NCBI GenBank assembly: GCA_028386065.3
Contig: JAKUCV010003327.1
Location: 1-64,000 of the forward strand
Source of the DNA: Turnera subulata
Lineage: Eukaryota; Streptophyta; Magnoliopsida; Malpighiales; Passifloraceae
Direction: 5' to 3'
Length of the DNA stretch: 64,000 bases
Shown here: positions 10,610 to 23,184 of the stretch, one piece after another
How the letters are laid out: every line of letters starts with the position of its first letter
Numbering within the stretch: the first letter of the stretch is position 1
The notes under the pieces: generated by a model
Seen by the model: only the letters and a program-made list of their open reading frames with translations
What the model was told of the DNA's origin: nothing
Database searches by the model: none
Position numbers and translations under genes: made by a program

Positions 10610-12420
10610 TGGCATGACCGGTTGGGCCACCCGGGTTAATAATGATGCACGAAATTTATTGGATTATTCATTGAAAAACCAGAAGTTTTACAATCAACGA
10701 ATTTCTGTGAGTTTTGTTTGCTGCGAAAGTTATTATACGGCCTTCCTAAGATGAGAATGGCCTAGTATCACCAGCAAGTTTGAGAATAGTTCAGGGACAT
10801 AAATGCGGACTGATAAATCCGCGGTGTTAACCATCTAGGTAATTTTTACGATGCATCGACTAGATGGTCTATTATGTGACGCAAGTTGGCATTGTGTGCA
10901 CAGATTTAATAATTTAGCCACTTGTGGTATATGTTCCTACTTATATTACTAGACTATATGTCTAGATAATGCTGGGATATTTCATCAATAAGAGACTGTA
11001 TATCATTGGAAATAAACCCAAACAAATCTGGAGGAACATTGACAATTGATTGTACGACTGTTGATGAAATATTATTGCTTGAGAAATTGATATTTTATAT
11101 GCAGCAACATTGTGCATCAAGCCAACATGATGTTATAAGAACCCCCCCCCCCCCCCCCCCATTTAATTAATTAATGGTCACATACATAGTATCTCCCATC
11201 TTCGGACTTTGAGTTATATAATACTCCACCACAGGGTTGTGAAATTGGTCCCTTAAAGAAGATTGGGAATCTACGTTGGGTATGTCTCTCCATATATTAT
11301 AAAGATAATTGAAACCTATGACAGGGAATTGGAGATTCATTTATAGCAATATTTGCTTATTAGTTGATATTTTACCCAATATCAGGGGGAGAGAAAATAA
11401 GCAGCTGGATCAAGAAATTATTGAAATGACTTATCAATATTTAATTTTTGATCCTCAAATATTAGTATGAACCTGAAGTTCTAAGAAATGATTCATTTGC
11501 AAAAGATTAGTAAGTCATTTGCCAGACATATTTATTTGAAATATGTGACTATATACCAGCTGCAAATGCTCTTGTTTTGATGTTCCTGAAGAACAATATA
11601 AGTATGCAAATGAATCCATATGGATTACACTCGGTTCCAAAAAGAAAAGAAATTCTCGATAGAGAAAAAGGAGCAAAAGTGATAAGATGGCCCCAGTGAG
11701 AAAATAAGACCTCCAGTAGAGGTTTGAATTAAAAATCCTCCAGAAGAGGTTGATTCTCTGACACTATTGATAAAGTTCCAGAAGTAACTCAGGTACCTGA
11801 AATAAATGAGCATGATGAGATCTCAATTACAGTGTCAGGAATAAGATGGAACCAACGAGGAATAATCGTCGACGGAATACAATTTTAATTTATAGCGCTA
11901 AATATTAACAATGAGGATCATGAACCTACTAATGAAAGTAGGCGTTGTATGATTGGCCAAAATAAAGAGATATAATTAAAGGCTGTGTTAGACTCGCTTA
12001 TGAAGCGAGATATTTTTCGGACCTGTAGTCCGTACACCAGAGTGTGTAAAATTGATTAGTCGTAGAAACGGGTATTTGTGCGGAAAATATAAAGCACGGT
12101 TGCACAAGGTTTTACCTGAACGACCTGATTTTAATTATGAGGAGATTTACTCCCCTGTGGTGGATGCAATTATGTTAATAAGTCTGGCATTATATGAAAA
12201 GAATTTGAAATGCATCTAGTACAGCCTATTTATTAATATGGATCCATAAGTCATGATATATACATGGAGATCCCTGAAGGATCCAAGTTGCCTGAAGCAA
12301 CTAATTCCCGGGAAATTACAAAATAGAGTTGAACTGATCTTTACATAATTTAAATTATTTTGAGTATGGATAAACTTATTTATGATTGGAACTCCCAAAG
12401 AAGTTTCCAAATACCGTGCT
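10610..12420 (+). pseudogene. Copia pol remnants: pre-integrase, integrase and reverse transcriptase pieces
   Basis: The motif WHDRLGHPG of the Copia pre-integrase domain reads at 10610-10636. DASTRWS of the integrase core reads at 10850-10870. Near 11990-12310 are pieces typical of the Copia reverse transcriptase N-terminal half, including YKARL, DFNYEEIYSPVVDA and DIYMEIPEG. Frames shift between pieces and stops are common, and the right half of the reverse transcriptase and the RNase H are not seen. The order fits Ty1/Copia (integrase before reverse transcriptase). It cannot encode a working polyprotein. Confidence 0.8.
11142..11160 (+). repeat. Homopolymer C run
   Basis: Nineteen consecutive C bases inside the integrase remnant. 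The length may be unreliable because such runs are error-prone in sequencing. Confidence 0.8.
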
Positions 12421-12980
12421 ATTAGACTGGTCCTGGAGTATCCTGTCTAAGTGCAATATGTATTGCTTGTAACATAAAGCCTGAAGCTTTTGATTTAAGT
12501 CTATCGGCATTATATGTATTTGCTCTTATCTTCGGGGAATAACAAATGTGTAATCCAGTAAACCCGAAAGAGAGTAAAGCTGATTTTGCAGATGTAGATC
12601 CCTTATTCAGTCCACATAAAGCAGAGACGGACATCAACCACAACTTTACACATGATATTGAAATATCATCGGGGCTACAAAAGCAAGATGGCAAGATAGA
12701 CGCTCCAACGACAAAAATTATGAAGATTATGCTGCCAACTCTGTCCAAATGAAGATATGATCAGACAAAATACACGTCACCAGAAGCTGACAAGGACGAT
12801 CGGCATGCAACGATATCAGGAAACCTATGGAGGCCAAAATGAGGGGGAGTAGAATACGCACTGCACTCTTTTTCCCTTCACCAAGTTTTTATCCCACTGG
12901 GTTTTTCTTGGTAAGGTTTTTAATGAGGCAGTTCTCCTTAAGCGTATTCTACCCAATACATAATGACATTCAAGGAGGAG

Positions 12981-13164
12981 TGTTATAAAAGAATGAATGT
13001 CATGTGTTCCATGTGTGCACCACCTACCTATCTGCTTGCTTCCTATATATTGTGGCTCCTAAGATGTAAAAAACTGGTGAACACAAAAGCAATAAAATCG
13101 CAGTGCCCCTTCCTCCTCTACTTCTCCATCTTCTTCTTCATAAAAACATGAGAAATTTACAACA
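12981..13164 (+). repeat. Right LTR of the Copia element
   Basis: 184 bp with TG...CA ends, preceded by a polypurine tract and followed by the AAATT duplication. Confidence 0.88.
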
Positions 13165-14819
13165 AAATTACATTTCACCCCAAAATTACAATTACGTGGG
13201 GAATTCCACTTGTACAAATACGATAGAATTTTAAAGGTAACACAAAAGCGTGGCGCCGGTGGTAAGCGCCTTAGCTATCTATCTCTACAATTTAGATTCA
13301 CTCTGTGACACTTCTAATCAAACCTCATATATGTATGATATATGATGCAATCCAATATGGCCTTTTTCACATTTAATGGTGGTGACTATTGAGCCTCCTG
13401 ATTCCCGATTTATGATGCGCCATGATGCAACTGGAAAATTCGGGAAAATACCCTCTAGGATTGAGTGTGTGACTATTATTCCTTGCAAACTTAACCAAAA
13501 TATCAGCACCTCAATTTTCTTTCCTATAAAAGAGAGATCCTAACAAAAAAAAACTTTCCAAGGGCAGTACTAATCCTCCATACCATAACATCAATGTGCC
13601 ACTGGTTAGAGATCTCCTCCTTTTCCAACACCGTGGCTCTCTATATTTGACCACTCCCGCATATTTTCCAAACAAGGTCGGCCCAATCTGTTTATGATCT
13701 CTTGCCGTGGCTTGCAGCTAGAGTGAATAGATAAACGACGACCCACCACCAATGAGGGTAGAAACATGAATGTTGTCACCTGTTGGTTTTTTTAGTTTCA
13801 TGCTCTCTGCCCGTACATATAATATAACCAACTTCATTAGTGTTGGCCTCATTCTTCATGGGCTGCTCACGATGTAATTGTGTTTGTTAAACATTCAGAC
13901 TGGTAATGGGCTTCATTCGCGATGCCATGGATAATAGTATCGGTTCCAGTTCCAAGACGTGCGTAACTTGTCCAGCCACAGTCGTGTTCTTGCAGGCCCA
14001 AACATCAAAGACACGGTTTTTTTTTTGACATAAAAAATGACACTGATCTTTCTGTATCCAAAAAAAATGGTTCTGGCCGGCAAGCTTTTCATGGATTTTG
14101 TAAAATTTTGAAATGTGGCAGAATGGCTTGTGTGAATTTTATTTTCTTTGGGGTGCACTGGAATAGAGAACATAGAGTATTAATGACACGTGTGAATCTT
14201 GATCTCGAATAAGAATTTTGACACGATTATGTCAAAAAGTAAAATATCACAATCTGTGGACGCGTGCAATGGGTGACTATCAAAAATATTGCCCCCACTT
14301 ATACTCTCTATTTTTGTCATTTTGTGTCGAAAAAATAAAGACTTTTTTTTTTGCGCATAAAGTTCATCATCGGAAAAAATGATGGTATTCTCTTGGTTCA
14401 AATCTATATATATTCTAATCCGAGAGTAATTGGTCAGTTTAGAGAGGAAAAAAAAAAAAAAAGAAGTCGCCTTCAAGTTTTCAATGGTCGGGATTGGAAA
14501 GTAAGCAAATCAAACGGCTCGTACTCGTCCAGCAGAACATGGCCACACTTGACCACGTGTGGTCGTTACTGGTTAGCATTTGGTAGGTAACTTGGTTCGT
14601 TTCAGTAACTTGCAAGAAAAAGGAGCCAAAGACCAACACGCCACCCTTTCATTTGCCTCCATCCTTATTATCTTTCAAATTCTGTACCTGCTAAACTAAT
14701 CACTCATTCGAACTACCCCTAACCCTCTCTCCCTTCCTTTGTTCAAAAAAAAAAAAAAAAACTCTCTCCCTTCCGTCTCCAGAACTTGAATCCCCAGTCC
14801 CCACATTTTTTTTTAAAAA
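13165..14819. other. Upstream region of the first MATE gene
   Basis: No open frame here has a recognised domain. The proximal 300 bp carry an overlapping W-box/G-box (14549-14559), pyrimidine-rich stretches and A runs (14440-14461, 14744-14760) typical of a plant promoter and 5' leader. Confidence 0.55.
14549..14559 (+). promoter_or_regulatory. Overlapping W-box (TTGACC) and G-box (CACGTG)
   Basis: TTGACCACGTG joins a WRKY core (TTGAC) to a bZIP/bHLH core (CACGTG), 261 bp before the MATE start codon. Flanking bases extend it to a dyad (CCACACTT...GTGTGG). Function is inferred from motif only. Confidence 0.4.
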
Positions 14820-17800
14820 ATGCTAATTAGAACCCTAAACCACTCTCCTTTACATCTATTCTCTTCCCAAAACCCTAATTTCAAACAAAATCATTCAAAA
14901 TCTTCACTATTGTCTGGTAAAGCCCCTCCCAGTTCAGCCCCGCCTAGCATTAACGCCTCCCGTTTGGCTCCAAGTTTGAGTCTTTACTCGCCGCGAAACC
15001 AACGGAGCTCATTTTGGCGTAATTGCATAGGCAAAAGCGAAGAACTTGAGAGCCGAAACGACGGCGACATTGCCGCCTCGGTGTCGTCGTTTAGAGAAGA
15101 GAAGGAGGTAAAAGAAATAGAGGTAACAAAGGAGGGATTGGAGAATCAGGGTATATGGAAGCAAATGAAGGAAATTGTGATGTTTACGGGACCCGCCACG
15201 GGGCTTTGGTTATGTGGGCCACTGATGAGTCTTATCGACACTGCGGTTATTGGTCAGGGAAGCTACATTGAGCTTGCTGCTTTAGGTACGAATTTTTGTT
15301 AAAATTGGTTTATTTGTTTCACAAGATTAAAGCCCTTAGAAGTCTCTTATTCATTTCTATTTGGAAAATGCTTAAAAATGCTTAAATTGGCTTATGAGGA
15401 TGACGAGATAGTGAAGTTGATTGGAAGTTATATTTGTGGATTGTGAAAATACAAGATGGTTTTACTTTTGTGAGTTTTGGGTGGGCAGGACCCGCGACGG
15501 TGCTGTGTGATTATATCGCTTACGTGTTCATGTTTCTTTCAATTGCGACTTCCAATATGGTTGCCACTTCCTTGGCCAGGCAGGTCTGCTTCTTTGTGTT
15601 ATACGGTTGAGGTGTATTGTTGATACGTTTCGATTCCGTTTGGTGGTTTAACTGCTTGGTGCCTGTACAGGATAAAAATGAAGTGCAACATCAAATCTCT
15701 ATCCTTCTTTTTGTGGGATTGGTTTGCGGGATTTCGATGCTTTTGTTCACCAGATTTTTGGGTTCCTGGGCACTAACTGGTAATAAAAACTGGTAAAGGG
15801 TTTCAGTCAATCTACAGAATGGTTGAAGTTTCTGCCTTTCTGGTAGTTTAATACATTGCTAGAAGATGCAATCATCACTATCTTGTATTGACAAAGAATA
15901 CTTTTCTCCCTTGCTTTCAGCTTTCACTGGGGCCCAAAATGCACAGATTATACCTGCAGCAAATGTCTACGTTCAGGTTCGTGTTCTGTTTCACAAATTA
16001 TATCCATGCATACATGCTCTGTTTGACTAAGTTATACAATTTATTAACATAAGGAAGAGAATGATGTAGCCAAATCCTGCCTCTCTTTTTATTTCATTTT
16101 CCTGACCTTCTGATTGCAAGACACTGATTCTTGCTTGAGTTAATCTTCTATTAGGGGGCAACTACCTTACCCAACTGTTAACATAATGCTGGTGTGATTT
16201 TTTTGTTGTCATTAGTAGTTTACATGGTTTCCACCTGCGTCAAAGTTACAGCTTTAGGTTGAGCACATAAAAGTGGCTTCAGTTTGCATTTACGTCTAAA
16301 ATTGTCCTTTATGGTCAATAACCACCCTTAATCATTTACAGCCGCCTCAAAGAAGTGATCCCTTCCCTGAATTTCTTTTTCCACTGCTGCCTCTGGTTAA
16401 TTATGATAAAATGATACTCTTTTCTTCTTCTGCCTTTCTCTCTCCCTCTCTGTCTCTCTCTATCCATTCTGGAGTTTCTAATTGAAAATTTTCTTTGTGT
16501 TGGCAGATCCGAGGCTTAGCATGGCCTGCAATTCTTGTTGGATGGGTCGCTCAAAGTGCAAGGTGAAACTGTGCTCTAACCTAGGTTATATCTCTTCCCT
16601 TTATTTATCTAAAAGATTGGTTCACAGAGAATACTGTGCTTATCTATCTTATTTTAATTTGCTTTGTAAATACTTAAGTGGTTCTGATGTTTTCTTCCTA
16701 ACAATTCTTAGCCAGCGTCAAGGCAGGGCTACCTGACCAAAAGCTTTCTGTCCAGTTCTTTCTGATGTCTTTGAGACATAGAGCAACATGCATTTATTGA
16801 CCTTGCAAACGCTTGCTGGATTAAATATTCAAGCCTTCTCAATTTTCTATCTCTGCAACTTTCACATTCCATTCTCCGCTTATACAAGTTTCCATGTTTT
16901 GTTTGTGCAGTTTCAAGGCTCTTTAGTGTTTCTGTACAAGTTTTCTGGAATTTTGAAGGGTTGTTATTTACTTATCTTTATCTTCTCCTGCTGTTTTCCA
17001 GTCTTGGCATGAAAGATTCTTGGGGACCTCTAAAGGCTTTGGCAGTTTCTAGTTTAGTAAATGGTGTAGGTGATGTAGTCCTATGCAGCTTTTTAGGCTA
17101 TGGGATTGCTGGTGCTGCATGGGCTACAATGGTGTCACAGGTATGCTAAATATTCCTCGTATATACTAAAGTTCTTGGCACCTTCTATTGTTATCCTGTT
17201 CTAGTTTTGTCTGAGCCTAGCTTGCTCTAGGTCATTGCAGCTTATATGATGATTGAAGCTCTGAACAAGAAAGGATACAATGCGCTTGCAATCTCCATAC
17301 CGACATCCGATGAACTTTTGACAATACTTGGGCTTGCTGCTCCAGTATTTGTAACGATGATGTCCAAGGTTGCATTTATGTTTGATCTATTCGTATTTTA
17401 GGTACAATGTTATTTGTTTCTTAGATCTGAGGTTTTGATGGCTTTTTAGGTGGCTTTCTACTCTCTCCTCATATATTTCGCCACTTCTATGGGGACACAC
17501 TCTGTGGCTGCTCACCAGGTTTGATATGTTCATGATCGTAGCTTCAGTTACCTCCTCATTGCTTCAAACCTTTAACCCTTGAAAAATTGGTTGACACCTT
17601 ACAATTTAACGTAGGTTATGCTCCAAACATACAGCATGTGTACGGTGTTTGGTGAACCTCTCTCTCAAACTGCTCAATCTTTTATGCCTGAGTTGATGTA
17701 TGGAGTCAACAGAAGTTTGAAAAAGGTATTTTCTGCATCCATCCAAAATATATAGTTTGTTGTGACGCGCATTGAACTCTCCCTCTCCTCGCCACCTGCC

Positions 17801-19552
17801 ACCAGTATTTCTCCATGGAAGTTGTGGTTGTCGAGTACATTTCCTTGTGTGTTTTAAGTGCAATAAAATCGTCTGCGACTTGAAACAGGCTCGAACGTTG
17901 TTAAAATCCCTGGTTATGATTGGAGCTACAACCGGACTGGTACTTGGGATGATTGGAACAGCAATTCCTTGGTTTTTCCCAAATATATTTACACCTGAGC
18001 AGAAGGTCATACATGAGGTTAGCTATTATTTCTCTGGCTTATCTCTGTTTTCTTTTCCACTACTTTTTTTTTTTCCTTAGAAATCACTTGTGGGTTTCTG
18101 ATATCATGAATAAGATGAAAAAAGTCACAAGTTGAATTGTTGTTCTTGACTTCCTCCCACATTGATTATCTGATCTCTAATTAATTTATAGTTCTCTCGT
18201 GGTACCCAATCATTGGCTTCCTATTCCACTCTGATTGGTCGACTGTACATGCCAAAAATTATCAATGTTTGACATTTTATTGAACTTAAATTACCGTTCC
18301 TTCATGTATAGCTATTATTTTCTCTTGGTGTCATGTATACCATTCAATGTTACCATGTGGCTCTTTGTTTTATCTTTATTTTCCTTTTTCAAGCTGTGAT
18401 ACTTCTGCTATCACTCATTGGAAGCTCAAAATGTTTGTTTGGTTAATGCGGGATGAATTGGATATTAGAAATAACAAATTCTTACACTTCAAACATTTAT
18501 GATCCTTGTATTTGTTGTTTGGAAATGCTTAACAGTATATGATTTGTTCATTTTACATCTTCATTGTAGATGCAGAAAGTGCTGTTACCATACTTTATTG
18601 CTTTGGCTGTGACGCCTAGTACCCATAGCCTCGAGGGGACACTAATGGTACGTTCAGTTTTGCCTTGCTCATGATATGCTCTGGAAGTTTTATGACTGGC
18701 TTCTATGCTGAAACCTGTTTTCTAGTTCAATATTGATAAAATTGTTCAGGGAGTTAACTCATACTCGGGGAACTTGAGGCTGTCATCAGTGGCATTCTTC
18801 CTACTTAGATAAATACAAAACAAGTATTGCAGGAAGCTAATCTGGACTTACTGAATTGAAGAGGGTTCATGGCTAGGAAAGCTATGCATTTGTTGAGAAA
18901 TATTACACCTTTCACATGTGCTTCAATCAGAAGACTGGATTAGAATAGGATTGGAGCTTACAATATGGGAGTGAAAGAGACTTGTTTTTTTTCCTGAATA
19001 CATGAATGAAACTCCAATTGCATAATTAAATGAACTGTAGTTGCATGTAACTTGGTCCGAGAAGTTAGAGATGCCCTCTACATGATAGATCACGTGCGTC
19101 ATCAATTGCATCCTAATTGTATGAATTCATGCAGGCTGGACGAGATGTCAAGTTTCTTAGTTTGTCAATGAGTGGATGCTTTTGTTTGGGTGCTCTTGTG
19201 TTGATGGTAATGATCAACTTTTGGTCTTCATCTCCCTATTTTTAACTCCTGTCCTCCAAGCATCAGCAATATTCACTTTCCTTTCTTGTTTGCAGCTTCT
19301 TAGCAGCAGAGGATTTGGTTTGCCTGCCTGCTGGTTTGCACTTGCTGGATTCCAATGGGTAAGACCCGAAACTCAGAACGGGTTTCAACGATCAAGTCCT
19401 TTGTCCAGCACTTTTTAATTCATTCTGATGCACAAACTTTTCTCTTTCAGACTAGATTTTCAATTTCTCTCCGGCGACTTCTGTCTCCTGATGGAATACT
19501 CTACTCTGAAGACCCGAGCCCTCACAAAATGGAGAAGTTGAAAGCAGCTTAA
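14820..19552 (+). CDS. Plastid MATE transporter, EDS5/DTX46-type, tandem copy 1
   Basis: Fourteen exons join in frame to 560 residues: 14820-15285, 15489-15583, 15671-15779, 15921-15976, 16507-16562, 17002-17140, 17231-17368, 17450-17518, 17615-17725, 17889-18017, 18570-18647, 19135-19206, 19296-19358, 19451-19552. All introns are GT-AG. Residues 1 to about 75 are rich in Ser, Asn and Arg with few acidic residues, as in a plastid transit peptide. The rest is a multi-pass MATE fold, with [11 protein letters not shown] in the first helix region and [14 protein letters not shown] in the second half. EDS5, the best-known relative, acts in the plastid envelope and exports isochorismate for salicylic acid synthesis. 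DTX46-like proteins are close relatives of less certain substrate. The copy is intact and is the most divergent of the three. Substrate is not decidable from sequence. Confidence 0.93.
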
Positions 19553-20257
19553 CTTTTCTGTATGAATTAGTTAGTGCCGAATCTCAAGGGTTATACAAGG
19601 TTAAGATTATTCTTCTTGCATATCACCTCATCTGCAGAATCCTGAAGAACTTTTCCGCCAGACAGACATCAATATCTCGCTATTTTTGAAGCCTGAAAGA
19701 GGTCCAATTCATATACGCTAAACTTTCCTATATAGCCACTGCTAGTAACATTGTGATCTATCATTTTGTTGTAACTACAACATTGCTCCCTATTCAACAA
19801 AGATGTTCCCAATTGGGAATAATTTAGGGGAAGTTGGAGCCCTTCTGTACCTTTGTTTTTAGTAGTTTTTTTTTCTTCTGTTGTATTCAATTTATTTCAG
19901 TATAATGCAAAAGTCAGGTGAAGTTACTGTTAATTCTGAGCATCTGATCAAGCTAGAGAAGGTAACATTACAAAACTGATAGCCAAGCAAAACAAGCTTA
20001 CTTTTAGTAGTAGTTGTTTTGAAATGGTACATGTTTTTGAGATGGAATCTATTATATATATTTAAAGTTGTATCCCTCAGGTTTTGGCACATAGGATTTT
20101 TGGGGTCTTATTTTATTGCCATGTGGAGGCTTTGGGGTCTTCCTTTATTGCCATGTGGAGGATTGTAGGTGTAGTTTGATTGGCCATAATGACAAACATA
20201 ATTATACCAGAATAACCTGATCTTAATAATTGTCCTAGAGTAACTTAATCTTAAGAA

Positions 20258-20506
20258 GGGTTTTTCTATCTTGTGCCCTAGGGGCACATGATAAGTCTTT
20301 AAAAATAGAAATAAATTATCACAATTAATGAGCATCATTCTTACTGACTAAAAATAATCCTTCATTGTTATTAGTTATACTATACAAATCACTCTTTATG
20401 AAAGGTTATTTCAGTGACTATGAGAATGATACACATTAATTATGATAATTTATTTCCATTTTTAAGGACTTATCATGTGCCCCTAGGGCACAAGATAGAA
20501 AAATCC
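20258..20506. mobile_element. MITE-like long inverted repeat, about 250 bp
   Basis: The two ends are about 90-bp inverted copies beginning GGGTTTTTCTATCTTGTGCC (left) and its near complement (right). Each arm also carries the palindrome TGTGCCCTAGGGGCACA. The loop is about 60 bp. A clear target duplication was not found, so the superfamily is open. It lies 0.7 kb past the stop of MATE copy 1. If transcribed it would fold into a long hairpin. Confidence 0.7.
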
Positions 20507-20716
20507 TAAAAAGAATTCCAGTCACACTCAAATTGTTCAAAAGAAAATTCACACGCAGAGAGATTGATATTATATATTTATTTTTTCCCATCAAACTGAT
20601 AATTGGCTATAATGATAAACATAATTATCCAAGAGTAAGAACAAAACTCTTTTTATTAGTTATGTCATTGATTTGAAAACAAAAGTCATCGTCATTGTAT
20701 TTTCAATATTAAAAAA

Positions 20717-20784
20717 TATACACATATATTATATATATATATATTATATATATATATACACTTATATATATATATATATATTAT
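20717..20784. repeat. (AT)n microsatellite
   Basis: Nearly pure alternating TA with short interruptions. Confidence 0.85.
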
Positions 20785-21238
20785 GTGATTTACTCTACTA
20801 TTGTTATCTGATAAGAATTATATTAGCTTTAGATTGATAAACTTTACAACTGATAAGATAATATTGTTATTCAAAACTATCCTTTTATCATTTTTTTATT
20901 GTGTATCTCTTCATGTAACAGCCCGGGTAAAAATTTTGAATTTTTACCGGACTGTAAAAGTCTATTTACCGTGATTTACTGTTGAATTAATCTTGGGTAA
21001 TTAATTCAAGGTAAATCGGGAGTCGTTTTTCGAAACCGAGGGTTTTCCCGCGCTCGTGATTTTCCCGCGGATTTTTCGGAACTAAGTTGGTATTTTTCGG
21101 GTTTCGGAATTTCTCGGAAAATCACACCGGAAAATACCTAGGGAGGTATCTGTTATTTTCTGGTCCGGATCGGATTCGCCCGTAATGCGGACGAATGGCA
21201 TTATTGATTATCACAAGCTAAATAGTAAGTTTTCAGTT

Positions 21239-21245
21239 TATAAAA
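21239..21245 (+). promoter_or_regulatory. TATA box of the solo LTR
   Basis: TATAAAA followed by a purine-rich leader. The same arrangement is at 43476-43482 in the related LTR. It implies a U3 of only about 330 bp and an R-U5 of more than 2.3 kb. Confidence 0.5.
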
Positions 21246-21265
21246 AGAAGAAGAGAACCGGTCAA

Positions 21266-21495
21266 GGAGGGAAGAGAGGAGAAGAAAAAAAAAGAGAGAG
21301 AAAAGAGAGAAAAAGAAAAAAAAAGGGAAAAGAAGAAGAGAGAGAAAAAAAAAAGAAAGAAAAAAAAAGAAGAGAGGAACTGGAAAAGAAAATAGAAGAG
21401 AAGGAAAAAAAAATAATAAGAGGAAAAAAAAAGAAGGAAAAACACAGAAAATCAGAGAAAGAAAAAAAAGGGGAAGAAAATATGAAAAATGAAGA
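21266..21495 (+). repeat. Polypurine tract, about 230 bp
   Basis: Almost uninterrupted A and G. The related LTR at 43149 carries a matching tract at 43481-43736. Apparent long reading frames here (Lys/Glu/Arg one way, Phe/Ser the other) are compositional. Confidence 0.85.
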
Positions 21496-22653
21496 AAATG
21501 GGTTTTTGCACAGTACCGTCACCTTGTTTCCGCCTCGTTACTGTGCACTCGCCGCCGATCCGCGCCGCGTCGCATGCCACCGCCACCACCAGGAGGTTCG
21601 TCACGCCGGCGCGACGTCACCCCCGCTGTCGCCGTCGAGTTCCGCCGCGAGTGACGCCGTGACGCGCCTTCGACCCGTCGGCAGACCCGTGGATCTGCAC
21701 TTTTCCGCCGCTGCCGACGACGAAGCCCAGCAGCCGCAGCAGCAAGCTCCACCGCGACGTCGCCCTTGTCTCGCCAAGCCTTGGCCGTCCTGCTCATCGC
21801 CTCCCGCGCTCGCTGCCGTCGTCCCCAGCCGCTGCAACCCGGAGGTAAGACCCGGATCCTGCAAGGATCCGTCTCCACGAAACGGGTCGCGGTCAGTGGG
21901 TTGGGTTTGTTGTTGGACTCGGGTTGTGAGGTGTTGGGCCGGGCTGGGCGTGGGCCTGTGATCGGGCCTGCTGCCTTGATCTGGGCCGACACTATTCATG
22001 GCCCAGTCCATTTAATTAAAAAAAAACAAATTATACATATATATATATTTATCTATTTTCTGGAAATTAATTCTGAAGAAAAATTATATAGTTATTTTGA
22101 GTAAATTACTGCCAATCTAAATTTGGTATTTTTATTAAAATATAAATATATTTACCTTGAAAAAAATAATTAAGTTATGTTTTGGAAAAAAACTAATATT
22201 ACTTGGAAAATATATATATATCATGAAATTAATTTATGGAAATTTAAAATGTATATTATTTCGTCTAGAAAATTATGATTGTGGTATATGTATATGAATA
22301 TGTATTTTGGAAATTAAAGGTAATTATAATTTTAGTGTTGGAAAATGTTATTATATATTTAGAAAAAGATAAAAACTGTATAAATATTTTCTAGAAATTA
22401 TAAATAGGTTATTATTTTCTGGAAAATTATGATGATTCTTATTTTGGACATTATAATTATTTAATGAAAATATTTTGAAAGAGTTTTAATTAAAGTATGG
22501 TATCGAAATTATATTCGGAAATACGTACGGTAATTATTTTCGGTAAAAGATGGAAATAAAGGATAAGTAATCGGGATGGGTAATTTCGTAGTATTGGCAT
22601 CATGACATCCTATTATGTGCATTTATGTGAATATATGTGGTTTTGTTGTATAG

Positions 22654-22730
22654 GTTATGATATCGGGCAGTTTCCCGAGGAGCCGGCCTTGGTACCGGTC
22701 ATTGTCTTCAGAGTTGAGTAATCGGCTAAG
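22654..22730 (+). other. Possible 77-nt mini-exon inside the LTR
   Basis: It is preceded by TTGTATAG (acceptor-like) and followed by GTAAGG (donor-like). Related segments with the same flanks are at 57811-57886 (+), 1315-1391 (+) and 52279-52355 (-). The shared peptide frame contains QFxEEPxL. It could also be a conserved non-coding block. Confidence 0.4.
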
Positions 22731-22933
22731 GTAAGGTTAAGTAAATATTTATTTACATCCCGTGATATCAAGTTGCTGTTTGTTTACTGAGTCCAATGAT
22801 GCTGGTATGATACTTTGTGGCTGTGTATGGTTTGTTGTGTGATGAATTATGTTGATAATTGTTGCCGTTGATGTTGTTGAAATTATTGTTGCTGTTGATA
22901 TAATTGATGATGTTGGGATTGTGGATATAAGTA

Positions 22934-23184
22934 NNNNNNNNNNNNNNNNNNNNNNNNNNNNNNNNNNNNNNNNNNNNNNNNNNNNNNNNNNNNNNNNNNN
23001 NNNNNNNNNNNNNNNNNNNNNNNNNNNNNNNNNNNNNNNNNNNNNNNNNNNNNNNNNNNNNNNNNNNNNNNNNNNNNNNNNNNNNNNNNNNNNNNNNNNN
23101 NNNNNNNNNNNNNNNNNNNNNNNNNNNNNNNNNNNNNNNNNNNNNNNNNNNNNNNNNNNNNNNNNNNNNNNNNNNNNNNNNNNN
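22934..23184. other. Assembly gap (251 N)
   Basis: Unknown bases. By position in the LTR the gap covers the part that in the related copy holds the palindrome array (57985-58361), which may explain the assembly failure. Confidence 1.

Larger units (their letters stand above)
6809..13164 (+). mobile_element. Decayed Ty1/Copia retrotransposon, complete by its ends
   Basis: Short LTRs (6809-6937 and 12981-13164) begin TGTTATAAAAG and end TACAACA. They are flanked by AAATT (6804-6808 and 13165-13169). CGTTATCAGCACGA follows the left LTR and CAAGGAGGAG precedes the right LTR. The order along the interior is: leader and GC-rich block (7024-7720), a 132-bp tandem repeat (8231-8494), a long array of mini-palindromes (8849-10592), then pol remnants in Copia order (pre-integrase motif, integrase fragment, reverse transcriptase fragment). 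All coding parts have stops and frameshifts. The left LTR lacks 55-56 bp present in the right one; the ends of the missing segment share GC, consistent with a microhomology deletion. Confidence 0.9.

Noticed and set aside
13240..13320. Possible tRNA-like GTGGCGCCGGTGGTAAGCGCC
   Set aside because: It does not fold into a full cloverleaf and lacks a proper B box and acceptor stem.
21185..21961. 258-codon + strand frame rich in Lys/Glu/Arg then Pro/Ala/Arg
   Set aside because: It spans the polypurine tract and GC-rich block of a solo LTR. Composition explains the openness, and no domain is present.
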